This document shows positions 27,118 to 36,202 of a stretch of DNA of 64,000 nt, piece by piece. The first letter of the stretch is position 1. Each line of letters begins with the position of its first letter. Under the pieces are notes generated by a model. It was not told the origin of the DNA and searched no databases. It worked only from the letters and a program-made list of their open reading frames with translations. The position numbers and the translations under genes were made by a program. The DNA is from Flavobacterium pisciphilum (GTDB lineage Bacteria > Bacteroidota > Bacteroidia > Flavobacteriales > Flavobacteriaceae). The stretch covers positions 806,001 to 870,000 of the forward strand of contig NZ_JAJJMO010000001.1 in assembly GCF_020905345.1 (NCBI RefSeq). The letters run 5' to 3'.

Positions 27118-27417
27118 TTACCGTAAGCCTGTTTTATTGACTATATAATTCTGTTCCAAGATAGTCAGGATATCACTTTCCTTGTAGATGATCTTTCCGC
27201 CAATCTGTATAAATGGCAATATATTATCATCACGGTACTGCTGTAAAGTCCGTTTGCTGATATGCAATAACCGGCACAGATCTTCGCCCGATAAGTAAAT
27301 CTCTCCATTCATTACAGGACGATAGTTTTTCAATATTTCTTCAATGCGGCCTCTTAACTTCATTATCATTTCCTGATGAGTAATGATTTCTTCATTTTCA
27401 TTCGTCAATAAATCCAT
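27118..27417 (-). CDS. Helix-turn-helix protein, excisionase-like (second of pair)
   Basis: A 99-residue protein with a MerR/excisionase-type winged HTH: YLSGEDLCRLLHISKRTLQQ then YRDDNILPFIQIGGKIIYKE and SDILTILEQN. An N-terminal helix (about 1-35) probably dimerises. It overlaps the start of the upstream paralogue by 20 bp. In CTnDOT-like elements such proteins (Xis2c/Xis2d type) assist excision and activate mob/tra genes, so this pair is the best candidate for control of this ICE. Confidence 0.85.
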   Translation of the reverse strand: MDLLTNENEEIITHQEMIMKLRGRIEEILKNYRPVMNGEIYLSGEDLCRLLHISKRTLQQYRDDNILPFIQIGGKIIYKESDILTILEQNYIVNKTGLR

Positions 27418-27709
27418 TTTCAGTAGTATTGTACGGCTGTCCGGCTTCGAGCAAAGCCTGTATGTCCGAAAGTTTGTAATAATTCTTGCGGTTCAGTTTG
27501 GAATAAGGTAATAAGCCTTTGTCCTTGTAGGTTTGCAAGGTCCGTTTGGTAATGTTCATCATCAAACACACTTCCTGGTTATCGAGCCACTTTTCTTCTT
27601 TGAAAATCGGTGTGTATTTTTTCGTTGCGTTTTCGGTCATTTTCAAAAGTTCCTTCAACTCATTTTTCATTCCGTCCAATGCGGATTTTTGTATTGCGAT
27701 AACTTCCAT
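27398..27709 (-). CDS. Helix-turn-helix protein, excisionase-like (first of pair)
   Basis: A 103-residue protein with the same architecture: an N-terminal helical part (residues 1-45), then WLDNQEVCLMMNITKRTLQT, YKDKGLLPYSKLNRKNYYKL and SDIQALLEAG. It is paralogous to the following gene and translated first in the pair. The DNA upstream (27771-27805) holds one copy of the dispersed TTGGC-20-bp element, about 60 bp before the start codon, suggesting autoregulation or control by the ICE regulator. Confidence 0.85.
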   Translation of the reverse strand: MEVIAIQKSALDGMKNELKELLKMTENATKKYTPIFKEEKWLDNQEVCLMMNITKRTLQTYKDKGLLPYSKLNRKNYYKLSDIQALLEAGQPYNTTENGFIDE

Positions 27710-27770
27710 AGTTTGCTTGTTTTTTCCGTGGAAGTCTAAATTAAAGAGGCTTAATGCAGTGTTGGGAGTT

Positions 27771-27805
27771 GTGGTATTGATTGGCTTTGAAAGGAAGTGT
27801 TTGGC
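27771..27805 (+). promoter_or_regulatory. Dispersed two-half-site element, copy A
   Basis: TTGGC half-sites at 27781-27785 and 27801-27805, 20 bp apart, in a 35-bp context matching copy D upstream of mobA in all but six positions, including the GAAAGGAAGTGTTTGGC end. A degenerate third half-site may lie at 27756-27766. It is upstream of the HTH pair. Confidence 0.6.
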
Positions 27806-27840
27806 TTAAAAATAGGATTCAATTTTGTTTACAATGCGTT

Positions 27841-28815
27841 TTATTTAATCAGCCCCAATTGTTTAGCAATGTCCATTGTCATTTTGCTAAATGGTCTTTT
27901 ATGGATATCTTTTTCTTTGGTATAATTACCTACAATTACTCTATCAAAATCATTTTGACTTAATGATAATTTTGAAAAGCTCTTTTGAAGAATATCTTTG
28001 AAACTCTCATTATAAATTTGGTTCTTGACAATCAATTCTGCTATAATATCCTTTTGAGTATCGTGAATTTCTTTTATGCTGAACATATTTTGTAGCGATT
28101 GATGACCAGCTACTGTTGTAGAGACATCATTAAATAGAATTTCAATACTTTCAGCATCTTTCGTCACTAAATAATCACATTCGGAAGACTTAGTGATTTT
28201 AAAGTTATAATCGGATTTTGATAGTTTTGATGTGATATCTGTATAAAGAAAAAAATTGATTGGTGTAGAACTTTTTCTTTTGTTACAAGAAGCACAACAG
28301 GGATATAAATTAAATAACGAAATGCTCAAAAACGGAAAATCACTTTTAGGATAGTGGTGGTCAACTTCGAGTCTTGCGTCAATTTCGTTGTTCTTTTTAG
28401 TGATAACAACAGTTAATTGAGAATTACAATAAACACAAGATTTTATTCCAATCTTCCTAAAATATTTTGGATAAAATTTATCTCGGCAATTTGTATAGTT
28501 AAGGGCATTTTGAATAAAATGAGTTAGTTGTTTTTTCATGGGCTTGAGTACTCCATTAACCGTCTCAAAACGGGAATTTGTAGGTAATGGCCCAACTATT
28601 CCTTTGATAACTTCTATTTCTAAAGGGCTTTTTGTTAAAAATGAAATATCTTGAAATTGAGTAATGATGTTGTTAAGGTAAGTTTGTTCAGCTTGATCAA
28701 ATATGTTTGCGTTAATTGCCTGAAGTTTTTGCAGTGCAGAACTTCTTTGTTCTTCTATTTCTACTTTAAAAAATTCTTGAACACTTTTTGCTTTATTTAT
28801 ATGTAACGAAATCAT
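27841..28815 (-). CDS. HNH endonuclease of a Septu-like pair (PtuB-like)
   Basis: A 324-residue protein. Residues 127-130 (CVYC), 152-157 (DHHYPK) and 173-177 (CCASC, then NKRKS) form a zinc-HNH nuclease site of the HNH_2/PtuB kind. The N-terminal 110 residues are helical and may bind the ATPase partner. The start codon lies two bases after the stop of the upstream ATPase gene, so the two are co-translated in the order ATPase then HNH, as in Septu ptuA-ptuB and some retron effector modules. No reverse transcriptase is nearby. Predicted to cleave DNA or RNA during phage infection. Confidence 0.8.
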   Translation of the reverse strand: MISLHINKAKSVQEFFKVEIEEQRSSALQKLQAINANIFDQAEQTYLNNIITQFQDISFLTKSPLEIEVIKGIVGPLPTNSRFETVNGVLKPMKKQLTHFIQNALNYTNCRDKFYPKYFRKIGIKSCVYCNSQLTVVITKKNNEIDARLEVDHHYPKSDFPFLSISLFNLYPCCASCNKRKSSTPINFFLYTDITSKLSKSDYNFKITKSSECDYLVTKDAESIEILFNDVSTTVAGHQSLQNMFSIKEIHDTQKDIIAELIVKNQIYNESFKDILQKSFSKLSLSQNDFDRVIVGNYTKEKDIHKRPFSKMTMDIAKQLGLIK

Positions 28816-28817
28816 GA

Positions 28818-30899
28818 TTATTTGTTTAATAGTTTAGTTAGCTTGTCAATTTGTGATTGAATGAAATTGGTTTCATCATTTGGAAATGCTTGACTGTAAA
28901 GTTCCATTAAACTATTATACAAAACAGGTTCACCAACTATTGATATAATAGAAGAGCATTGACTTTGATCTATCTCTTTGTATCTAGAATTTTCAATTTC
29001 AATAGATTTAATCTCGCCTTTTATTATAGCAATTTTATTTTTTTCGGTCTCTTCATTTAATAGACCGTTGAGTGATTCTATCTTTTTATTATTAATCTTC
29101 AATGTGAGACTTTCAATAACCAATTTTATTTGACTTTTTGCCCATTCCCCCATAAACCCCTTTTGCATAAAAAAGTCATTTGCTAAGAGGTCGTGTACAT
29201 TTGCTCCAAAGGTTTCGTTGCCTTCTATATAAGGCTCTCCTTTGATTAATTTCAAAACAAAAGCATTCGGAATGTCTGATAAAATATATGGTGAGTGCGT
29301 TAAAAAAGTTATGTTTAATCCTTTAATGTGTTTTAAATTTTCAGGATTAATTTTACCAATATAATCTAATAGATCAGCAATATATGTCCTTTGCCATTCA
29401 GGGTGATAATAAAGTTCTATTTCGTCTAATATGATGTTGATATAGTTGTAATGAATTATTTTTTCGGACTCTTCTGCTTTTTCTTCCTTTAGCTGTTCAA
29501 CAGAATTGAGGTTAATAAGATGATATACAATAGAACTAATACTATGTGTTTTTTGTTTTTCTCCAGAACTTAAAGAACCAAATGAAGAACCATCTTTTGG
29601 GACTATGTTAATATAGAAAAAAGAAGGAGGTGACATCATAAAGGTATTCACCATAAATGATTCTTTTTTCTGTATCTCCTGTATCTTTTTTGACAATCCA
29701 TCAATTTCTAAACTGAAAGGTTTTTTAAAATCGAGATTCGGTAACAAGGTCTGATAATATTTTAAGTAAAGAATAGCTCCTTTTACTTTGAAAACGGCGT
29801 GACTGTCGCTTTCTTTTATTCTTCTGATATACGCATTTATATTTTTTATATTTCTTTCTTTCGGTTCTCTATATCTTTTGAATATTTTATAATCAGAAAA
29901 AGCCATTTTAATGAGCTTCTTATGAATGTACGAAAGTGTAACATTCACAAATAAATCATTATTAAGTTGTTGTTCTGTTATTTTAAATCCAAAATGTTGC
30001 TGAAAGGCTTCAATTAATTTTTCTCTTACTGTTGAATCTATGGGCTCTTCTAGGGTTGCATTAGGATTAGGATTGTATGACAGTTCCAAAGCAGATGCAA
30101 TTTTATTGTTTACAATATTGCGTAAACTGTTTTCTTCTTGTCCTTCGGTTATAGGTTCAAGAAGATTGGCTAATAATCTTCTTGTGAGCAAATATTTTTC
30201 TTTATTGATGTCAATAATACCATCGGTTCGCATTGGATTTAATACAATAGGTGTCTGATATCCGTCGTTTTTGTGAAATAAAGGATTAATCCAATCTCCA
30301 ATTTCTAAAGAATTCAAAGCAAAGTGAGAGTAATTAACAACTATCGTATAAAAGAACTGTTGTAAGTCATCAATGCTTTTAATCTCTTGCTTTGACACAT
30401 TCGCGACAAACTTATTGTTTTTTCGTTTATAGGTTTGTTGATAAACATTACCTTCTTTAAAAACAACATTTATTAGAGTATTCAAATCAACAGAATACAA
30501 AAGTTCAAAATCTAAAAATTTAAAAGGTTTCCGTTTTCTACGGTTCTCATCTTCTAATAAATTTAGAATACTTCCAATATTGTAATTTGCCCAGTATAGT
30601 AATTCTATTAAAGTACTTTTACCTGAACCGTTTCCACCTACAACAGCATTAATGTTAATTGGAATATTATTTATTGAGGTTTTAAGTTCATATAAATTGA
30701 CATCGGTTTTAGGTATGTATTCTACCTCTGAAAAGTCATTTTTCCGAAATTGATACTCATTTCGGAATTGGTAAATTTGATTTTTTTTTAAATTTTTTGA
30801 AGCATCTAAAGTCAATAAAGAATTTTTACGAGTGTCTTTGGTTGGTAGCATTTTACCAACATTAATAGCTATAATTTTGAAGTTTTCTTTGTTACTCAT
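28818..30899 (-). CDS. AAA/ABC-type ATPase of a Septu-like pair (PtuA-like)
   Basis: A 693-residue SMC/OLD-type ATPase. Walker A is VVGGNGSGKSTLIELLYW (about 86-103). The signature SLSSGEKQKTHSIS is in the second half, Walker B is NIILDEIELYYHPEWQ, and the switch His is in TFLTHSPYILSDIP. A long helical insertion separates the two halves. The C-terminal extension (KINNKKIESLNGLLNEETEK) is coiled coil. It is longer than typical PtuA proteins, so this may be a distinct subtype. The neighbouring HNH gene makes a nuclease-coupled defence role likely. Confidence 0.82.
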   Translation of the reverse strand: MSNKENFKIIAINVGKMLPTKDTRKNSLLTLDASKNLKKNQIYQFRNEYQFRKNDFSEVEYIPKTDVNLYELKTSINNIPININAVVGGNGSGKSTLIELLYWANYNIGSILNLLEDENRRKRKPFKFLDFELLYSVDLNTLINVVFKEGNVYQQTYKRKNNKFVANVSKQEIKSIDDLQQFFYTIVVNYSHFALNSLEIGDWINPLFHKNDGYQTPIVLNPMRTDGIIDINKEKYLLTRRLLANLLEPITEGQEENSLRNIVNNKIASALELSYNPNPNATLEEPIDSTVREKLIEAFQQHFGFKITEQQLNNDLFVNVTLSYIHKKLIKMAFSDYKIFKRYREPKERNIKNINAYIRRIKESDSHAVFKVKGAILYLKYYQTLLPNLDFKKPFSLEIDGLSKKIQEIQKKESFMVNTFMMSPPSFFYINIVPKDGSSFGSLSSGEKQKTHSISSIVYHLINLNSVEQLKEEKAEESEKIIHYNYINIILDEIELYYHPEWQRTYIADLLDYIGKINPENLKHIKGLNITFLTHSPYILSDIPNAFVLKLIKGEPYIEGNETFGANVHDLLANDFFMQKGFMGEWAKSQIKLVIESLTLKINNKKIESLNGLLNEETEKNKIAIIKGEIKSIEIENSRYKEIDQSQCSSIISIVGEPVLYNSLMELYSQAFPNDETNFIQSQIDKLTKLLNK

Positions 30900-31108
30900 T
30901 CTGTACCATAATTGTAATTATTAGTGATCTAAATTACATTATTTTTTCCTCTACAGTGAGATCATAAAGGTTTAATTAATCATTCTTGTACTATAAAAGT
31001 GCTAGATTTGCTCAATTAGCTTTATATTTTTACCGAAAACTCGTAATATCTATACCATCTACTATATAAATTTGAATAATTGCTGTTTGATGAGTTTCAA
31101 TTATTGTT

Positions 31109-31381
31109 CTACCGAATACTTTCCACTGCTGCCTTCTGCTTTTCCATTTCTTTTTTCTCACGAGAATAAACCCAAAGCGACAAAAGTCCAAATATTATCA
31201 GGGCATAAGCTATCCATTTACCAACCTTTTCAATAAATTTAATGGCAACCGACTTTTCATAGGACGAAAAGCCCTCAGCTCCCATTGGACCACGCCTGTA
31301 AAACTTTCTCCGGTTGATCCAATAACGAAGTCCCAAGCCTGCAAACACAAATATTATCCCAATAACCAATGATGCAACCAT
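31109..31381 (-). CDS. Small ICE membrane protein with two transmembrane helices
   Basis: A 90-residue protein: helix one VASLVIGIIFVFAGLGL, a basic loop (RYWINRRKFYRRGPMGAEGF), helix two WIAYALIIFGLLSLWVY and a charged tail. It lies just downstream of the tra operon terminator. Homologues are common at this position in Bacteroidota ICEs and often carry a misleading transporter name. The function is unknown. Confidence 0.7.
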   Translation of the reverse strand: MVASLVIGIIFVFAGLGLRYWINRRKFYRRGPMGAEGFSSYEKSVAIKFIEKVGKWIAYALIIFGLLSLWVYSREKKEMEKQKAAVESIR

Positions 31382-31467
31382 ATCCTCACATTTTTAATTT
31401 CACAACTATGAATTTAAGAAATATTGATGAGCCAGTAAAATACTCCTAATCATATTGCTTTAAATAT

Positions 31468-31498
31468 AAAACGGCTTACCAATCAGATAAGCCGTTTT
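31468..31498 (-). terminator. Terminator of the traE-traQ operon
   Basis: Perfect 11-bp stem AAAACGGCTTA (31468-31478)/TAAGCCGTTTT (31488-31498) with a 9-nt loop, 20 bp after the traQ stop. A T-run follows on the minus strand. Confidence 0.85.
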
Positions 31499-31518
31499 TA
31501 TGAACTGACATACTACTT

Positions 31519-31968
31519 TTAATCACTACTGTTAAACTGAAAGCTCAATTGCTTTTCGTTTCCGAAGCTGTCCGAAATCCAAACCTCAAAGGATTGTGAT
31601 ACGGCAGATGTTGACGTATAGTACAATCTAAACTGCTCTGTCGGTAAAGGGTATAAATCGTTCGGCAGATATGGCGGTTCATCGTAGTATTGCAACGTTC
31701 CTTGTCCGTCAAACTGAAAGTAACGGAAAAAATACTGCGTGTTGCTGTAATTGCCTTTACGCTGTATGGTAATGCGTATTTCAACCGTTTGCCCGTTGGC
31801 TACATCTTTTGGAACAGGCATCACGTTTACCTCAAAAGGGAAATCGTTCTGTATTTCGAGTTCATCATCTTTGCTACAAGATACCAAAGAAACCGAAGCT
31901 GTGAGGATTGCCAGCATTACATATATCGGCAGTAATCCTATTCTGAATTTATTGAATATTCCTATCAT
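31519..31968 (-). CDS. traQ: Conjugative transposon protein TraQ (DUF3872)
   Basis: A 149-residue lipoprotein. The N-terminal helix ends with a lipobox LTASVSLVSCSKDDE (Cys about 31). The mature part FPFEVNVMPVPKDVANGQTV, then EIRITIQRKGNY and DSFGNEKQLSFQFN is an Ig-like beta-sandwich typical of DUF3872/TraQ. It is last in the tra operon. The traP primase found between traO and traQ in CTnDOT is absent here. Confidence 0.85.
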   Translation of the reverse strand: MIGIFNKFRIGLLPIYVMLAILTASVSLVSCSKDDELEIQNDFPFEVNVMPVPKDVANGQTVEIRITIQRKGNYSNTQYFFRYFQFDGQGTLQYYDEPPYLPNDLYPLPTEQFRLYYTSTSAVSQSFEVWISDSFGNEKQLSFQFNSSD

Positions 31969-31979
31969 TGTTTTAAGTT

Positions 31980-32540
31980 TTAAAAATTAAACCTTAATCC
32001 CACACCTGCAGACGGTCGGAACTGTTGTAAATCCGTACCCCATAAAACCTTTGTACGCCCTTGCAGGACTAACACAAAACGGTCTGACAGGTACGTTTCA
32101 AAAGTGAGGCGACCACCTGCTCCGTATATAAAATTATCCTCGCTCAAAATCTTTGCTCCGTCATATAACATTGTTTCGCCACGATTGATACTTTCATAAC
32201 CGACTACGCCTGTTATCCCGAAGTTCAGTGTGATATTCTTACGAACATCACCCAGAAGGAAGAAGCTGTAACCACCCTCGGCAGTATAAGTTTCCTGCTG
32301 TATACGGAGGTCTTTATAATCGTGGTATTGGTGTGTGTATTCCAACGCCCAAAGCTGGTAATTTCCATTTTTTCCGTTCACGGTCATTCCGATGTTGAGG
32401 TAATAATCATTACCGATTTTATCATCGGATAATACGCCTGCACTTATTTCCAATCCTTTCTGTTTTGGAAGCATTCTTTGTGCCTGTGTAGCAGTGATGG
32501 CCATAAAGATGAGCATCACGGTATAGATATACTTTTTCAT
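31980..32540 (-). CDS. traO: Conjugative transposon protein TraO
   Basis: A 186-residue outer-membrane beta-barrel protein. Signal peptide about 1-20 (MLIFMAITATQAQ); mature strands alternate (LEISAGVLSDDKIGNDYYLN, YQLWALEYTHQYHDYKDL, ITLNFGITGVVGYESINRG) and the chain ends in GVGLRFNF with a terminal Phe, the usual barrel end. Part of the outer section of the mating channel. It starts 20 bp after traN. Confidence 0.88.
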   Translation of the reverse strand: MKKYIYTVMLIFMAITATQAQRMLPKQKGLEISAGVLSDDKIGNDYYLNIGMTVNGKNGNYQLWALEYTHQYHDYKDLRIQQETYTAEGGYSFFLLGDVRKNITLNFGITGVVGYESINRGETMLYDGAKILSEDNFIYGAGGRLTFETYLSDRFVLVLQGRTKVLWGTDLQQFRPSAGVGLRFNF

Positions 32541-32560
32541 AAAATTGCTTTAAAAGGTTA

Positions 32561-33460
32561 TTAAAATTTCAGGTGCATATCATTAACCAAACGAGCCTTG
32601 ATTAAATCGGAATTTTCTATCTGGAGTGTCTGATGCCTGCCCCCGTTTTTTTCGAAAATCTCAATCAGCAGTACTTTGTCATCGGCAATCGTAAATTGAT
32701 CTAACAGGAACACGTTTTGTTCGGTCGATTTACCGCCAATCTCCTCCAATGGCTTGTAAGTGCGTAACGGTATCAGCGGGCGTTCCTGTACTACGGTACG
32801 TTTGGCTATCTTTTTATCCACTACTTTGAAATTGATAAAATCAATCTGAAACGGCACATTGGTACGGTTTCTCAATTCCGTATGGAAATAGTATTTGCCG
32901 TTATGTATGTAAATGCCTTTAAGAATAAACTGTATACCGAAACTCTTAGCCCCGATATGTTTTACAATGCGTTTGTCTTTTTTGTAAATGGTTTCCAAAA
33001 GCAAACCCGCCAATGATGGCGAATTGTTGCCCAATTCCTCAAAAAGCACATCGTTTCCGTTAGCTTTATCAACTGCTTTTTGCATTGTAAGTAGGTCATA
33101 GCTCAACACTTCGGGATAGGAACTGTAATACACATTGAAACTGTAAAAACGTCCGTCATTAGTAATCACAGAAAAATTGGTTTCAGCTTCAAAATCCCTT
33201 ACCGTTGCTTTTACACGCAACACGTTTTCCGCATCTTCCGCTTTCCCTGCAATCAGGTATTCGCTTCCCAAATCCACGTAACGGATAGCGGTCGGGAAAA
33301 TCAGGTGTGAAGTCTTATCATAGGTAACTTCCATTTTATACGGTTCTATCTTGCCCAACGCAAGCGGAGTTTTTGCCTTTGTACTGTCCTGTGCATAAGA
33401 TTGTACGGCAAGGCCGAGTATCAGGGCGATTGCCCAAAAGGTTTTAAAATGATTTTTCAT
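32561..33460 (-). CDS. traN: Conjugative transposon protein TraN
   Basis: A 299-residue periplasmic protein (signal peptide about 1-24, ending QSYAQ), beta-rich, with the family blocks TSHLIFPTAIRYVDLGSEYL, IAGKAEDAENVLRVKATVRD and YYFHTELRNRTNVPFQIDFI. TraN is the VirB9-like outer-complex component of the CTnDOT-type secretion system and follows traM in the operon. Confidence 0.92.
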   Translation of the reverse strand: MKNHFKTFWAIALILGLAVQSYAQDSTKAKTPLALGKIEPYKMEVTYDKTSHLIFPTAIRYVDLGSEYLIAGKAEDAENVLRVKATVRDFEAETNFSVITNDGRFYSFNVYYSSYPEVLSYDLLTMQKAVDKANGNDVLFEELGNNSPSLAGLLLETIYKKDKRIVKHIGAKSFGIQFILKGIYIHNGKYYFHTELRNRTNVPFQIDFINFKVVDKKIAKRTVVQERPLIPLRTYKPLEEIGGKSTEQNVFLLDQFTIADDKVLLIEIFEKNGGRHQTLQIENSDLIKARLVNDMHLKF

Positions 33461-33484
33461 TATTTTATTTATTTGAGTTCAACA

Positions 33485-34831
33485 TTATTTTTTAGGTACA
33501 AGAAAAACCTGATGTCCTGCTTTCAGCGTAACTTTTGGGGTTCTTACCTTTTTGGCGAAATAGCCCGAAATTCCCTGTACCACTCCTTTGCTTAAATCTG
33601 CGGCAACCTGTTGTCCGGCATTCTGTGTGAGCATTACGCTCGTTCCACCTGTCTGGCTCATATTGCCTGCCATTTCGGTAAGGGCATTCATTTCGGGTGA
33701 ATACGGAACATACAAGCCTTGCTGCCCGTCCAAATCGTAAATGGTTATATCTACCGGGATGATATTGCCCTCCATTTCTATCGAGGTAATTTTTAGTTGT
33801 AATCTCCCACCTTGAAATTTGGCATTAGCCGTTACAATCGTTCCTTTTGGAATGGTATGTTGTGGTGTTTGGGCAGGCTCTAACAATCGTAAACGCACAC
33901 CCGTTTCGCCAACTACTGTTTGAGCATCGTGTACACAGGCTTTGATACTGTTTTTCGGTTGTATCACCTGCTCAACAGAACCGGCGGTATAAAAACCTCG
34001 GTTCTTTGTTTGGCTCCAATCGGCTAAAAAAGCACTGTCCGTAGGCTCACGGTACAGGGCTGATACGGCATTCTTTCTTGCAGGCGTAAACGATACAAAA
34101 TGCTCTTTTTGGTTAGTGCCAGCAGCACTAAAAGCATCCGGAACAGCACCATTAGCAGGTGTTACATTTTCGGTATTCGTATTTTTCGGAAGATACTTTG
34201 CTGCCATTTCATAGGATTTCTCCATTAGTTTAAGTTGGTCATCTACGGTAGCAACGGGTGGCACATCTTTTTCAGCCAGCTTTTCTTTCATTTCGTCCAA
34301 TTGCCTGCGGAGTTCCATTGTTTCCGAATTGTTGTCCTGATAAAAAGAACCTAATGTGCTTTGCGCATTACGGTAACTGTTTACTGCCGGATTACCGTTC
34401 CTGCCCGAATTTCTGCCGCCGCCATAGCTGTTGCTTTGGTCTTCTTCAGGAAGTTGTTCATCAACTGGCTCTTCTTTGTCTTCGGTATTCCAATAATCAG
34501 AAAGCGTAGTTAAAGCATTACGCTTTTCCTGGTCTTTGCTTTCCAGCATTTCCTGCTCATACGCCTTGCCTTTGTCGGCAGGCATTCCGGCTCCCGTAGC
34601 TTCTGGTACTGCATCGTTCAGCCCGATGTTTTCAATCGCTTTTTTATCTTCGGACGGTTTAAATATGAGGTACATACAACCCACGAATACAATCGCCATC
34701 AAACCAAAGATTAGGGGCTTTTTGAGCTTCTCCTTATTATTCTGTGTGCCGTCTTGCAGCACATCAGCGGTTGCTGTCGGGTTCCCTTCCGTTACCCGAA
34801 CAACCGATTTTTTGTTCTCATTTTCTTTCAT
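33485..34831 (-). CDS. traM: Conjugative transposon protein TraM
   Basis: A 448-residue inner-membrane-anchored protein, VirB10-like. A cytoplasmic tail is followed by one helix (LIFGLMAIVFVGCMYLIF, about 39-56), a long Pro/Asn/Gly-rich periplasmic linker, and a C-terminal beta-barrel domain (QPKNSIKACVHDAQTVVGET, GVRLRLLEPAQTPQHTIPKG, KVTLKAGHQVFLVPKK). It spans the envelope and joins inner and outer parts of the channel. Its start overlaps traL by 14 bp. Confidence 0.92.
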   Translation of the reverse strand: MKENENKKSVVRVTEGNPTATADVLQDGTQNNKEKLKKPLIFGLMAIVFVGCMYLIFKPSEDKKAIENIGLNDAVPEATGAGMPADKGKAYEQEMLESKDQEKRNALTTLSDYWNTEDKEEPVDEQLPEEDQSNSYGGGRNSGRNGNPAVNSYRNAQSTLGSFYQDNNSETMELRRQLDEMKEKLAEKDVPPVATVDDQLKLMEKSYEMAAKYLPKNTNTENVTPANGAVPDAFSAAGTNQKEHFVSFTPARKNAVSALYREPTDSAFLADWSQTKNRGFYTAGSVEQVIQPKNSIKACVHDAQTVVGETGVRLRLLEPAQTPQHTIPKGTIVTANAKFQGGRLQLKITSIEMEGNIIPVDITIYDLDGQQGLYVPYSPEMNALTEMAGNMSQTGGTSVMLTQNAGQQVAADLSKGVVQGISGYFAKKVRTPKVTLKAGHQVFLVPKK

Positions 34832-35105
34832 AAATCTTATTTTTTAGAATTGTTGATAATGTGTCCTGTAATCTTGCAGGGCTTTCACTTTTTTTGAGGA
34901 CAGGGTTTTCGATATGCTCAATGATTATATCGTTACCGGATTTTGAGGTATCATACATTACTTTGCCAATCACCGCCATGGTAAGCAGCAGGTAACCTAC
35001 AAAGAAGTACAGCGTATATTGGTACTGTTTGCGTAGGGACAATGCCCGCCAGCGTTCGTCCAGCTTGTCAAAATATCTGTCCATAATTGCTCTTAATTTT
35101 TTCAT
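34818..35105 (-). CDS. traL: Conjugative transposon protein TraL (DUF3989)
   Basis: A 95-residue protein with a basic amphipathic start (MDRYFDKLDERWRALSLRKQ), one transmembrane helix (YTLYFFVGYLLLTMAVIG) and a short periplasmic tail. Length and pattern match DUF3989/TraL. It overlaps the next gene traM. Confidence 0.88.
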   Translation of the reverse strand: MKKLRAIMDRYFDKLDERWRALSLRKQYQYTLYFFVGYLLLTMAVIGKVMYDTSKSGNDIIIEHIENPVLKKSESPARLQDTLSTILKNKIYERK

Positions 35106-35118
35106 ACCGTTTTCTGTT

Positions 35119-35547
35119 TTAGAGCTTGAAACGCTTAGGGCTTTTACCTGCCTTTTGTTTTAGTTCATCATTGACCAAAGCGACTACCTCAGCCGCTTTG
35201 GGTGCAGATATTACAGACAGGTTTGTCAGTTCCGATTTTTTCAGCAGTTGCCCAAATTGGTCTTTCCTTGCCACCTCCATTTTATTGAGAGAGAATTTCC
35301 CGTTCAGGTATTTTACCCACATACTACATTCGACACGGGGCTTGTCATCGCCCGACCATTGCAGATAGCCTGTCAGCAATAAATCTTGTTTGGGTAAACT
35401 GTCTGTACCTTTTTGGCAGCTTTCGATGTAATCGCTGATGGTGTCTTTCAACCTTCCGGCATACGCACCCTGCGTATGGAAATAGCCGTTATATCCTTTG
35501 TCGGTAAGGATTTTCGCAAACGTGTTTAAATCTGATAATGTTTCCAT
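35119..35547 (-). CDS. Conserved protein between traK and traL, unknown function
   Basis: A 142-residue soluble protein without signal peptide or membrane helix. Blocks DLNTFAKILTDKGYNGYFHT, LLLTGYLQWSGDDKPRVECS and MWVKYLNGKFSLNKMEVARK suggest a mixed alpha/beta fold. It lies 11 bp after traK and 13 bp before traL in the tra operon, a place it holds in flavobacterial ICEs but not in CTnDOT. Possibly a transfer accessory factor. Confidence 0.65.
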   Translation of the reverse strand: METLSDLNTFAKILTDKGYNGYFHTQGAYAGRLKDTISDYIESCQKGTDSLPKQDLLLTGYLQWSGDDKPRVECSMWVKYLNGKFSLNKMEVARKDQFGQLLKKSELTNLSVISAPKAAEVVALVNDELKQKAGKSPKRFKL

Positions 35548-35558
35548 AAGATTGTTTT

Positions 35559-36182
35559 TTAGCGTTCGATGACTTCAATATCCCTGTTTTCAACCACTGC
35601 AAATTTTTCAATGTTAAAGCCTTGCGGGTTATTGTCGGAACGGACGGAGTTCACGAGATAGCAGGAAGTAATCAGGTTACGCCTGGTTACATTACTCGAA
35701 CGGATAATAAATTGTTTGGCATAGGTGCGCACCGCATAAGGATGGGTGTCGAAATTGCACACGACACTATCGACTTCGATGCGTTGCTGAACATTACCTG
35801 AAATAATTCTGTTGTAATAACCCTTTTCAGATAAGTCTTTGTAATAGTCAAAAGCACTTTTATCCGCAAGGTTAAATGCCCTCCTCATATTGCTTTCGAT
35901 AGCATTTTTATCCGGAGCGAGTGTAAAAAAAAGCTCGTGAAAACGTCTGACGTGTTCCCTTGCTTCCACAGGTCGGTTGATGCTCGCATCTTGCGACAAG
36001 GCAAGCATCAAAGATTTGCCGTTATCCAATACATAGATTTTTTGGCGTTGTTCTTCTGCAAAGTGGTAGGACTGCCATACGGCATATCCTACCACGCCAA
36101 TGCAGAGAACCGCAAACACAATGGCATATAATCTTATCTGCCTAAAGCTGTTTTCGATATTTCTTAGAGTTTTAAATTCCAT
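35559..36182 (-). CDS. traK: Conjugative transposon protein TraK
   Basis: A 207-residue VirB8-like protein. A short cytoplasmic N-terminus (MEFKTLRNIENSFRQIRLYA) is followed by one helix (IVFAVLCIGVVGYAVW) and a periplasmic domain with SFDYYKDLSEKGYYNR-type aromatic helices and a beta-sheet ending NPQGFNIEKFAVVENRDIEV. It nucleates assembly of the mating channel. Confidence 0.92.
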   Translation of the reverse strand: MEFKTLRNIENSFRQIRLYAIVFAVLCIGVVGYAVWQSYHFAEEQRQKIYVLDNGKSLMLALSQDASINRPVEAREHVRRFHELFFTLAPDKNAIESNMRRAFNLADKSAFDYYKDLSEKGYYNRIISGNVQQRIEVDSVVCNFDTHPYAVRTYAKQFIIRSSNVTRRNLITSCYLVNSVRSDNNPQGFNIEKFAVVENRDIEVIER

Positions 36183-36202
36183 TTTTTAGAATGATTAATT
36201 GT

